A stretch of DNA of 64,000 nt from CALHVX01 sp039198065 (lineage in GTDB: Bacteria; Pseudomonadota; Gammaproteobacteria; Pseudomonadales; Azotimanducaceae), in NCBI GenBank assembly GCA_039198065.1, contig JBCCTU010000002.1:682001-746000 (forward strand), in the 5' to 3' direction. The position numbers were made by a program, and so were the translations under genes. This document shows, piece by piece, positions 34,564-43,600 of the stretch. The number at the start of each line of letters is the position of its first letter. Positions within the stretch are counted from its first letter, which is position 1. A model generated the notes under the pieces. That model was not told the DNA's origin. It made no database searches and saw only the letters and a list, made by a program, of their open reading frames with translations.

Positions 34564-34692
34564 GATCTGACTCCGCGACTCGCCGAAAGACGTAATCCGG
34601 TGCTGGCTGTGCAGGGAAAACCCCTTTCGGTGTGAAGGTATCCATGCCGGCCGTATGCTCAGTTGGCAGGCGCGGTTTCCAGCAGCTGGCCA

Positions 34693-35724
34693 CTAGGTCC
34701 CCTCCAGCTCGCTACACTCAAACGCCACGCTCTGGTCGAGCGTCATCAACGCCGCGCCCCAGGACAGTCCGATTCCGAAGCCGAGCATGGCGACTCGGGT
34801 TGGCTGATCGATCGTTGCAGCGTCGAAGTGATGTGCAAGCGTAAGCGGAACGGAGGCTCCTCCCGTATTGCCAAATTCGCGCAGTGTGAGCGGAATTCGC
34901 GTCATGGGAATTTTTAGCTTCTTTGCGAGGTGTTGGATGATGAACAGGTTGGCTTGATGCAGAACGTAGTAGTCGATGGATTCAATGGGCCACTGCATGA
35001 GGCGCGCGGAGTCCAAGGCGAGTTTAGGGACCCGCTTGAGCGTAAAGTTGAAGATGTTGGTCCCATTCATTGCTAAGTAACGATCTTGATCATGCGTCGG
35101 TTTGGAATTGCGAAATCCAATACCAGAAACGATCAGGTCGCTGTATCCGGTCCCATCGCTGTGCATCATGAAACCACTGGGCTCAGCCCCTTCGCGGTAT
35201 TCGAGTGCCGTAGCAGAGCCTGCATCGCCAAAAAGCAGTGCCGTACTGCGGTCGTCTGGGTTGACGACCTTCGTCGGTGTTTCCCCGTGCAGTACAAGCG
35301 CGCGCTTTGCCGTACCGGCAGCAACGAGATGAGCTGCAACCGCTAAACCGTAGGGGTAGCCCGAGCAGCCGAGGTTGAGATCAAAGGCCGCACAGTTGGC
35401 ACTGAGGTCGAGATCACGGTGCGCAAGCGACGAATTACCGGGTTGGAGGTAGTCCGGTGTCTGCGTTACGAACACGAGGGCATCAACAGACTCCCTTTTC
35501 CAGTTCAGAGTCGTGAGTAAACGCTGCGCGGAGTGGAGACAAAGATCTGTACAGCAGACGTCAGCAGGCGCGATGCGCCGTTTCGCGACGCCAGTGACTT
35601 CCACGAATTTCCTCCGCTCCTCGACGCTGAGTGAGGACGTAGAAACGCAGTTGTCATGCTCCTGAGTGGGTGTGGTGGCATGAACACCCGCCAATCGCAC
35701 GTTGTTGAGTACAGAACCCGTCAC
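34693..35724 (-). CDS. KAS III (FabH)-like ketoacyl synthase, copy 2
   Basis: 343-residue paralogue of the enzyme at 27328. Cys 120 lies in NLGCSGYPYG, the His in YVLHQANLF, and the Asn in FGNTGGAS, so the triad is complete. The two copies share long identical blocks but differ at the N-terminus and in the loop after the Cys strand. The N-terminal part carries two extra Cys (ADVCCTDLC). It lies 12 bases downstream of the NAD-synthetase-like gene and 129 bases upstream of the FabL-like gene. Presumably it elongates an acyl starter using the ACP at 36690. Confidence 0.88.
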   Translation of the reverse strand: MTGSVLNNVRLAGVHATTPTQEHDNCVSTSSLSVEERRKFVEVTGVAKRRIAPADVCCTDLCLHSAQRLLTTLNWKRESVDALVFVTQTPDYLQPGNSSLAHRDLDLSANCAAFDLNLGCSGYPYGLAVAAHLVAAGTAKRALVLHGETPTKVVNPDDRSTALLFGDAGSATALEYREGAEPSGFMMHSDGTGYSDLIVSGIGFRNSKPTHDQDRYLAMNGTNIFNFTLKRVPKLALDSARLMQWPIESIDYYVLHQANLFIIQHLAKKLKIPMTRIPLTLREFGNTGGASVPLTLAHHFDAATIDQPTRVAMLGFGIGLSWGAALMTLDQSVAFECSELEGT

Positions 35725-35736
35725 GCTGCCTCCGCG

Positions 35737-36693
35737 TCACCCGGCTTCGAGAAGCGCTGCCGGTGCGTGGAGATACGCAGTTGTTCGTCGTTTCTGCTTG
35801 ATATCGCTGTAGACAGCCATTGCCTTCTCGGTGGGCAAGGTCAGTGAGTGCGCGAGTTCTTCAACAGAAAGTCCCTGGTCAAACGCCCACAGTGCTTTGT
35901 CCATTTGCTCATATGGAAGTGGAAAGTAAAATTCTTGCTGTGTCTGCGGCAGGCTGTAGGTATCCGTTGTTGGTGTCGCCTGCTGGACGGACTCGGGTAA
36001 TCCAAGAGCGCGACAGAGCGCGTAGACCTGAGTCTTATACAGGTGCGCGATGGGTTTCACGTCCGCCGCGCCATCGCCGTTTTTCACGAAAAATCCTTGA
36101 TCGTACTCAACGCGGTTCGGTGTGCCGACAACCGCGTAGTTCAGCCGGTCACCGTGAAAGTACTCGATGCTCTTGCGAAGCCTTTGTTTGTAGTTGGTCG
36201 CTGCAACGATTTTCAGGTATGGCTTCAGGGGTAAGGCATGCTCCTGCTCGAGTCCCTGCGGTGGCTTAACGATCAGGACGAAGCGGTTGACCCCGGTGTC
36301 GTTACGCCTTCGTAACAGGATCTTGTGCGCCCAATCGGGTTGGTAGTTTGGCACTACCTCGCGAATGGCATCGTCCCTTGCCCGGTAGCAACCAATGGCT
36401 TCCAGAGCCGACTCGATGTCTTGGCGTTCCCAAGCGATTCCAAGAGCGCGTACAACTTCTTCGCCGCGGTCGTTGCTCGAAGCAGACGAATCCCGTTCTG
36501 GAAGAAGGACTCCGTAGGTGCGATTCACACCAACGGCTCGTACCGCGAGTGCAGCGCACGCGGCGCTGTCGATACCTCCACTCACAGCTACAACCAGCCC
36601 ACGGCGATTCAGCTTGCGCAAACTTCGTCTCAGAAATTCGCAAATACGATCTATTTCCGCTGCTGTGTCGAAGGCGCTGAGATCAGGAATCAT
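35737..36693 (-). CDS. NAD synthetase-like ATP-dependent amidating enzyme
   Basis: 318-residue PP-loop ATPase of the NadE type. PP-loop SGGIDSAACAAL (about 36-47), and the NadE-specific block KNGDGAADVKPIAHLYKTQV followed by CRALGLPESV and TTDTYSLPQTQQEF. It has no glutamine amidohydrolase (nitrilase) domain, so it would use free ammonia. NadE makes NAD from deamido-NAD; NadE-like proteins in sugar loci are suspected to amidate other carboxylates. ATG 36693 overlaps the ACP stop (ATGA). The asparagine synthetase encoded nearby makes ammonia internally and does not supply it to this protein. Whether it is housekeeping NadE or a specialised amidotransferase cannot be told. Confidence 0.82.
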   Translation of the reverse strand: MIPDLSAFDTAAEIDRICEFLRRSLRKLNRRGLVVAVSGGIDSAACAALAVRAVGVNRTYGVLLPERDSSASSNDRGEEVVRALGIAWERQDIESALEAIGCYRARDDAIREVVPNYQPDWAHKILLRRRNDTGVNRFVLIVKPPQGLEQEHALPLKPYLKIVAATNYKQRLRKSIEYFHGDRLNYAVVGTPNRVEYDQGFFVKNGDGAADVKPIAHLYKTQVYALCRALGLPESVQQATPTTDTYSLPQTQQEFYFPLPYEQMDKALWAFDQGLSVEELAHSLTLPTEKAMAVYSDIKQKRRTTAYLHAPAALLEAG

Positions 36694-36959
36694 GTGGGCT
36701 GCGCCCGCTTTCGATCCAGGAAGGCCACTGTCGCGTCGACGCAATCCAGGTTGTCCGGAACCATCTCACTATCTTCTATCTTAATGTCGAAGGTTTCTTC
36801 AAGAAACATGACAAGTTCAAGGATCCCGGTGGAATCCAGTAGACCCTGCTCTAAAAAGGACACCGTATCGTTAAGTAAACTTTCGTCATCGGAGAAGAGA
36901 TAGTTTTCCAACAGAAATGCACGTACTGCGGTCTTTGGATCGGTTGCGCTGCTGCTCAT
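36690..36959 (-). CDS. Acyl carrier protein (second copy)
   Basis: 89-residue carrier protein, start at 36959 (AAGGA close upstream); the frame is open to 36989. The phosphopantetheine Ser is in GLLDSTGILELV. Helix I is acidic and helix III contains FLEETFDIKIEDSEM. It lies between the asparagine synthetase gene and the NadE-like gene. In other exosortase loci a dedicated ACP accompanies an acyl ligase and hydrolases; here it stands with KAS III copy 2 and the FabL-like reductase, and presumably carries their intermediates. Confidence 0.88.
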   Translation of the reverse strand: MSSSATDPKTAVRAFLLENYLFSDDESLLNDTVSFLEQGLLDSTGILELVMFLEETFDIKIEDSEMVPDNLDCVDATVAFLDRKRAQPT

Positions 36960-37044
36960 GGAAGTCCTTACCATTTCAGCCCTTACCAAGGGTCAGCCAG
37001 TGACTGAATGTCGACGCTAGCTTGCTGGACAGGCGCTCGCGGTT

Positions 37045-39009
37045 TCAGGGGGCGGTGAAACGGTACTCCGACCAACCCTGAATCAAATCACGATGCCATA
37101 TCTGACTGGTCAAAACAGTGATAAACGTACTTTCGTCGCGAAAACGGAGCGTTTCCTGGGCCCGGATCTTACGCACCAGACGCCCTGCCCGCTCGCGGTC
37201 GAAGATCCCTGCGCGTTCTAGCGCATCTTCATTCACGTACTCGTCGAGGAGCGACACCATGGCTGGGTTTCCCACCGTTGTACTGCCGCTGGCCCGGTAT
37301 GGCTGCTTGGTTCGGTAGAGTGTGCTTTTGGGAAGCACGTCACGAAATGCGTGTTTCAGCAGCGCTTTTTCCCTTAGTGCTGGCATTCGTAGTGCAGGAT
37401 CCAGCGCGTTTGCGAACTCGATGACTCGGTGATCGAGGTAGGGAAAGCGACCCTCGACGCCGTTCATCATCAGCATCCGATCGCCTTGAGAGGCAAGTAT
37501 GTAGCCGGGTAGCAGTACCTTGGCTTCCAGGTACTGAGCACGGTTCAGCACGTTCCAACGTTCGAAGTCGGTCGGCAATTGCCGTGCGAGCGCGTCGATG
37601 GGTCGTTCGGTAAGCGTGGCGAGGGTGGCTTCCGAAAACAGCTGACGACTGTGTTGCCCGGCGTTCCAACGCGTCGCGTGGCTGGCAAGCAGCGGCGCTA
37701 GCGAAGGGGCACAGTCGCGCAGCTCTGCTGTGAAAAAAGAAGTGGCAAACTGGCTTAAACGCGCCGGATTCCGATTCGAAGGAAGCTCGAGATAGGGATA
37801 AAGAGACTTTAGGATCCAAGGCCGCTTAGCCGACGCCGGGTTGCTTGATACGAAACTTCGTACTTTAGCTTCCTTAAAGATGTCGTAACCACCGAACACT
37901 TCGTCGGCGCCTTCTCCCGTTAGCACCACTTTGCAGTTCGTCCGTCGAACGGATTCGGATAACACACCAAGGGGCACGGGGCCCGAGCGAACCATTGGGC
38001 ATTCTGCGTGTTGTACGCTCAACACCAATCGCTCGGCGATACTCGTTTCCGGGATCAGCACGGTCTCGGTTGTAAGGCCAAGGTGCTGAGCAACGACCCG
38101 CTGAAAGCGCGATTCGTCGTACTCGGCCCGCACAAAACTCAAGGAGAATGCCCGAAAATCTCGACTGTTCTGCGCCATCAGGGTGCACAGCGCTGCGCTA
38201 TCGAGCCCGCCGGAGAGATAGGCGCCTACCTCTACATCAGCGCGTAAGCGAAGCCGGGTTGCGTCTTCCAGCAAGTGCCGAGTTTCATCAGCAAGCACAG
38301 CGCTCCTGCCGTGACGCTCGTCTCCGCGGCTTGGATAACGCCACTCCCAGTAACGGCTGCAGTGCATTGAATTCCGGGTGATCACAAGGCGTGTGCCGGG
38401 TTGCAGCTCCTTTATCCCGCGGATCAGCGTTCGTGGCGCAAGGGGTGCCCAGAACGTGATGAGTTCATTCAGTGCATCGGTATCCGTTTCGGGGGGTTGG
38501 CGTAGCGTTGATGCAACGCTCCGCAGGGATGAAGAGAACACCAGGCTGTCGTTCTGCAGCGTGTAAAATAACGGAAGGATGCCAACACGGTCGCGAACGA
38601 GCTGCAGGCGCCGCCGTTTCTGATCCCACAACGCGAAAGCGAACTGACCGTTGAGCCGCTCAACGAATCCATCTCCCCAAGCTTCGTATCCGTGGACGAG
38701 CACTTCCGTATCGGTTCGGGTTGCGAACACATGGCCGAGCGCCTCCAGTTCAGCGCGGAGTTCAACATAGTTGAAGATCTCACCGTTAAACGTCACCCAG
38801 ACACTTTCGTCCTCGTTGCTTAAGGGTTGGGCGGGGGCCGCGAGATCGATGATGCTTAACCGTCTGTGGCCTAGACACACGTCGCGATCGGACCAAAGGC
38901 CGTCTCCGTCTGGCCCGCGATGAGCCATCCAGCGGGTCATGTGCCGGACGCGTGCAGGATCGAGCGGATCCAATCCTGAGCGTCGCCAGATGCCTGCTAT
39001 GCCACACAC
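37045..39009 (-). CDS. asnB: Asparagine synthetase B-like glutamine amidotransferase
   Basis: 654-residue class II amidotransferase. The mature N-terminal Cys 2 (MCGIAG) is the glutaminase nucleophile; conserved RGPDG, FNGEIFNY follow. The C-terminal synthetase has SGGLDSA (PP-loop) and GEGADEVFGGYDIFKE. It would use glutamine to amidate a carboxylate, forming an amide. Exosortase-A loci regularly carry such a protein (TIGR03108-like). It lies 14 bases after the hydrolase gene and 85 bases before the ACP gene. Whether it makes asparagine or amidates a sugar acid or assembly-line product is not shown. Confidence 0.9.
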   Translation of the reverse strand: MCGIAGIWRRSGLDPLDPARVRHMTRWMAHRGPDGDGLWSDRDVCLGHRRLSIIDLAAPAQPLSNEDESVWVTFNGEIFNYVELRAELEALGHVFATRTDTEVLVHGYEAWGDGFVERLNGQFAFALWDQKRRRLQLVRDRVGILPLFYTLQNDSLVFSSSLRSVASTLRQPPETDTDALNELITFWAPLAPRTLIRGIKELQPGTRLVITRNSMHCSRYWEWRYPSRGDERHGRSAVLADETRHLLEDATRLRLRADVEVGAYLSGGLDSAALCTLMAQNSRDFRAFSLSFVRAEYDESRFQRVVAQHLGLTTETVLIPETSIAERLVLSVQHAECPMVRSGPVPLGVLSESVRRTNCKVVLTGEGADEVFGGYDIFKEAKVRSFVSSNPASAKRPWILKSLYPYLELPSNRNPARLSQFATSFFTAELRDCAPSLAPLLASHATRWNAGQHSRQLFSEATLATLTERPIDALARQLPTDFERWNVLNRAQYLEAKVLLPGYILASQGDRMLMMNGVEGRFPYLDHRVIEFANALDPALRMPALREKALLKHAFRDVLPKSTLYRTKQPYRASGSTTVGNPAMVSLLDEYVNEDALERAGIFDRERAGRLVRKIRAQETLRFRDESTFITVLTSQIWHRDLIQGWSEYRFTAP

Positions 39010-39023
39010 GTTGAATTGAGCGC

Positions 39024-39869
39024 CTAGAAACGCTCAGCGAGCCAGTCGAGGATAAGTTGCTCCACCGCCAGGCGAGGTTCTGGTTCGGCCATGACGTGGG
39101 ATGCGTCTGGTACGAGCTTCTCAGTGAAGTCACCCCCACTAAGCACTGGAAACAGATCCTTGAACTGCCCTTCATAGTTATAGGTGTAGCTCTCGCCACC
39201 GGTCATTATGTTGAGCATTTTTACTCTGCGTTGAACGAGTCGCCGGTAACTCGCGTCGACCGTCTCACGGGGTGGTACCGTCCAACCGGCGGATGTTTCA
39301 GCCTCTAGATACCCCGACTCATTTGGCAGGGTCGTAGAGCGAATGCCTGCAAGCATCCGTGTTGCACGGTTCGACCATGCCTTGGGTTTGAGAAAGCGTG
39401 CCCGATAGTGTCGTTTCGCCCAGGCCGAGTTGGTGAAGGAAAAACCGGCGATCTGTACGACGCCCACGACGCGTTGATCGTGCTGAGCTGTCACAAACCC
39501 GGTAAACGCGCCCGAACACAGGCCGCACAGTATGAACCGATCAACGCCCTCTGCTTTGCCGAACTCATTGAGCACTTCGGTGCACTCCTCAACCGCCCGC
39601 TGCTGATGATCCGCATGTGAGGCTCTGGCGGGGCTGTCGCCGATGCCCGATGCATCGTAGCGTAACGAGAGGAATCCTAGCGCCGCGGCTCTCCGCGCAA
39701 CGTTGACCGAAAAATTGGAACTGCCGACGTGGTGCAGGAGCCCTGAGTTGAGCAAAATTAGGCCAGCGTTTCTGGAGGCAGCGGGTTCAGGCCGGGTAGC
39801 CACACCGTAGATGGGAGTGGGTCCCCCGGTAGTGACGACGTATTCCCGAAAACGTCTAGAGCCGGTCAT
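39024..39869 (-). CDS. Exosortase-A-associated alpha/beta hydrolase (type 1), Cys nucleophile
   Basis: 281-residue alpha/beta-hydrolase. The nucleophile elbow is GLCSG (Cys 118) instead of Gly-x-Ser-x-Gly, a variant I know from exosortase-A-associated hydrolase 1 proteins (GLCDG). Other features: oxyanion-side LLNSGLLHHVGSSNF, LRYDASGIGDSPA after it, and the acid/His region GGDFTEKLVPDASHV. The thiol nucleophile fits thioester hydrolysis or transfer, so it could release or repair carrier-bound acyl groups. It overlaps the second hydrolase gene (14 bases) and precedes asnB. Confidence 0.82.
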   Translation of the reverse strand: MTGSRRFREYVVTTGGPTPIYGVATRPEPAASRNAGLILLNSGLLHHVGSSNFSVNVARRAAALGFLSLRYDASGIGDSPARASHADHQQRAVEECTEVLNEFGKAEGVDRFILCGLCSGAFTGFVTAQHDQRVVGVVQIAGFSFTNSAWAKRHYRARFLKPKAWSNRATRMLAGIRSTTLPNESGYLEAETSAGWTVPPRETVDASYRRLVQRRVKMLNIMTGGESYTYNYEGQFKDLFPVLSGGDFTEKLVPDASHVMAEPEPRLAVEQLILDWLAERF

Positions 39870-40635
39870 CGCACCACTGTACCAAGACGTCGACCGGTTG
39901 AGCCGGGAGGTAACCGCCTCCGACGTCGTCGATGGCGTGCCAACTCTTTGGGCCCTCTACACTTTGGAGCGTCCCGCGAGGAGAAAGGACTCGGGACAGT
40001 TCTATGCCGTCTTCAGCGCATTCTGCCTGGTGTGTACAGAGAACGAGTAGCTCATCAACGGCCGTAAAATCGAGATCGTCCGCATTAAGCTCGCTGAGAG
40101 AATGGAGCAGCGCTGGTGTCCATTCATAACCGCCAAAGAACATCGAACCGCTCTGGCTAACAAAGTCCCTTTTGGGCAATCGATTGGTTTCGATAGCTCG
40201 GTGTAACTCCGCAATGAGCCTGTCACCAACTACGACTGGGTCCCAAAGCGCGCAACGCGCTTGTCGCGTCTTTGTGCACAGCTTTAGAGCGATGGTGCCA
40301 CCTAACCTTAGCCCGATAGGGACTACGTCTTGCGTTCCTGCTATCACCTGAAGCTCATCCGCTGCAAGGAGAGAATCGGCTACCCAGTGATCAAGGGTTT
40401 GATCCGCTAAGTTGCCCGCCGAATCTCCCGTACCGGAGTAGTCGAACCGGAGCACGTGGAATCCAATCTCCGCGAGGCGCTCTCCTAGCCGTCGATAGGC
40501 ACGGTGAGTCCTCAGGTATTCGTGACCAATCGGGTAGCAGAGCAGCACGGCTCGGGCCTGTGAACGCGCTCTGGCCGGTTCATGGTAGACGCCGTAGAGC
40601 TGTGATGATGGCGTGCCGAAGAAAAATGGCTCCAT
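39856..40635 (-). CDS. Exosortase-A-associated alpha/beta hydrolase-like protein (type 2), Arg in place of nucleophile
   Basis: 259-residue alpha/beta-hydrolase-like protein. The elbow reads GLRLGG, so Arg 110 is where the catalytic Ser should be; GLRLG is also found in exosortase-A-associated hydrolase 2 proteins. RFDYSGTGDSAG and the HAIDD region follow the fold. It is therefore probably not a normal esterase but a binding or partner protein. The start at 40635 (11 bases after the PKS stop) gives a sequence beginning MEPFFFG; an ATG at 40737 would overlap the PKS gene by 92 bases. Its coding region overlaps the type 1 hydrolase gene. Confidence 0.8.
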   Translation of the reverse strand: MEPFFFGTPSSQLYGVYHEPARARSQARAVLLCYPIGHEYLRTHRAYRRLGERLAEIGFHVLRFDYSGTGDSAGNLADQTLDHWVADSLLAADELQVIAGTQDVVPIGLRLGGTIALKLCTKTRQARCALWDPVVVGDRLIAELHRAIETNRLPKRDFVSQSGSMFFGGYEWTPALLHSLSELNADDLDFTAVDELLVLCTHQAECAEDGIELSRVLSPRGTLQSVEGPKSWHAIDDVGGGYLPAQPVDVLVQWCDDRL

Positions 40636-40645
40636 GGCCAACGTA

Positions 40646-43600
40646 TCAGCCGCCGCTGGCAGGTGCGTCGCTTGCTGTAGCGCCGGAGTGCGAACTGTCG
40701 GCAGCGTGGGAAGCGTCAGCGTCGACGAGTGCCGCAAGCTGGCTGAGATTACTCATCAAAAGATCTCGCAAATCGAAGCGGTAACCGGTCACACCGGTCA
40801 TTTCCCGAGCCGCAGAGAGCGCCAGGAGCGAGTGTCCTCCAAGATCAAAGAACAGATCCATTCGCCCTACCCGATGCACCTTCAATAGGCGCCGCCAGAT
40901 CTCGGCGATGGCCTGCTCTGTTTGAGTCTCGGGCTCTGCGCTGCTCGTGCTTTCCGGTGCTGCGAGGTCGTTTGCGAGCGTTTGTCTGTCTACTTTACCG
41001 CTACTCGTCAATGGCAGCTTAGATAGCGGTACGAAAGACTGCGGAACCATGTATTCCGGTAACAGCTGATTTAGCGCCCGTCGTAGGCGAAGTGACGAAT
41101 GGCGCACGCCGGGTGCCATGACCAGGGCGGCGACAAGACGTCGATCGCCAGGGTCGAAGTCCTGCGTAACTACTGCCGCTTGGTCGACGTCTTCGAGGGA
41201 GCATAGTTTCGCTTCGACTTCGCCCAGTTCGATGCGAAAGCCGCGCAGCTTCACCTGCAGGTCGGTTCGGCCGAGAAACACAAAGCTACCGTCTTGTCGT
41301 TGGCGAACGAGATCACCGCTTCGATAGTAGCGCCCGCTGGGTAGCCCGGGAATCTTTAGGTTGACGAACCGTTCAGCCGTTAGTTCCTCGGCGCGAAAGT
41401 AGCCCCGTGCTACTTGATCTCCGCCGATATACAGCTCTCCAGTCTCGCCGGCGCCGACGGGTTGCATAGCCTCGTTCAACACCGCGAGGGTGGTATTCGC
41501 TACTGGACGACCAATCGGCACGTTTTCGAGTTTCTCATCCGGTTTTGACTCCCAGTAGCTCACGTCGATGGCGGCTTCCGTTGGACCGTAAAGATTGTAC
41601 AGACGTGCACGGGGTAAGTGACGGTAGAACCGGTCACGAAGCGCTCCGGTCAGCGCTTCACCGCTGCTAATCACAGCCCGGAGCGGCATGCTCCGGGCCT
41701 GTTCTGCGTTCGTGAGAAACGCCGCCAGCATAGACGGGACGAAATGAACCAGGGTGACCTCATGATCTCGAATCGTCTGGGCGAGATAGTCCGGGTCTTT
41801 ATGTCCCTCTGGGCGTGCCATGACCAGTGTGGCACCGGTCTGTAGCGGCCAGAACAGCTCCCATACGGACACGTCGAAGGTGAAGGGTGTCTTCTGCAGG
41901 ACGGCGTCGTCTGGAGTGAGTTGGAACTCCTCCTGCGCCCAGCGCAGCCGATTCACTACACCTACGTGTTCGTTCATTACGCCCTTCGGGTGGCCGGTCG
42001 AACCCGAGGTGTAGATGATGTAGGCCAGGTCGCGGGCGCAAGGCGTTCGGTCCGGTGCGGAGCTTGGCGCCCGTGGCAAGGACGCGTCGGAGTCAACACA
42101 GAGAACTCGTGCGGCAGCCGTGGCAACGTGCGACGCAAGCAATCCTTCGATTCGCGAGCGTTCATTCTCCGTGGTCACAATCAGCGTTGGCCGGGCCTCC
42201 TGTAACAACTCTTTGACCCGTTCGTCCGGCTGCTGAGTGTCTAGCGGAAGGTAGGCCGCACCGGCCTTAAGAATGCCGTGAAGAACCAGTGGTAATTCAA
42301 GGGATCGTGGTAGCGCCACCGCGACCGGATCGTTGGCTGCGGCACCGGCGTCAATCAGCCAGTGGGCGAACTGATTCGTTCGCGCCCGAGCCTCTCCGTA
42401 GCTGACAGTCTTGCTTCCGCATACAACGGCGGTTCGCTCCGTGTGCGTTGCGCAGGCTTGATCGAAAAGGTCCACGAGGGTTGCGCCATGCGGCTCCCAG
42501 CGGCGTTCGACCCCGGCCTGGACGGCCAAGGGGCGGGCTGGCGAGGCAAGAGTCACCGCTTCAATCGGCTTGGGCAGCAGATCTGCCAGTTGTTCAAGAA
42601 GCGCAACATAGGCCGCAGCCCACTGTTCGGCTGTTTCGCGCTGCATCAGATCCGCGTTGTAGTCGACTTCGAGATCGATGCCACGACCGGCGCCCAGATC
42701 AATGAGGTTGAAAAACAGGTCGTACTTCACGAATGAACGCGGTGTGGTTACGTAAGCCGCACGGCACCCTTCCAGGTGTACGGGCGAAAACTCAAGGTCC
42801 ATGTTGAATGCCGCCGTGATCAGTGGCATGCGGCTTGGGTCGCGTTTCACATGGATCGCTTGGAGCAGATTTCCGAAAGCAAAGTCCTGATGATCCTGGG
42901 CGTCGTTGAACGCGGCTCGGAGTTCGTTCATGCGGTCTCGAACGCTCATCGCGCCATCCAGGCGGCAGCGCAGCGGAAGGAAGTGCACGCAGTGCGCGAC
43001 GAGATCCGGTAGCCCGAGCCGAGGTTGCCCGGCTGCTGGAATCCCGACGACAAAGTCTGAACTTCCACTGAGGCGTTGAAGCAACAGTTCGAAGGCAGCG
43101 AGGGCTACCGTAAACGGTGTGCCGCCTGTGCGCTTTGCTGTAGCCCTCACCTGCTCCGCCGTTGCCGGTGCGAGGCTTCTCTGGAACCGACCGCCTGAAT
43201 AGGTCTTTATCGCTGGCCGGGGGAAGTCAAAGGGAAGATCCGTTGGCTTCGGCGTTTCTCCGAAAAGCGTAAGCCAGTATGAACGGGATTCGTTCACGTC
43301 GTTCAGCAGCTCTTGGTCTTCGCGTGCGCGCTGGAGCACCAGGGTGTCCGGGGGCGTTCCGCGATTGATTTGGCGTCCACCACGCATGGCCTCGTAGAAG
43401 TGCGCCAGGTCCTGCATGACGATTTCGAGGGACCAACCGTCACAAACCAGGTGCGAAGCCGCCAGGCACAACTGGGTCCGGTTGCTGTCGAGGCGCAGCA
43501 CCAATAGGCGCACCAAGGGCCCGTCGTGCAGATCGAAGTTCCGATCGACATTGTCAGTGCAGTGAGCCAGTCGCGCCTGCTCTAACGCATCACCGCTTAG

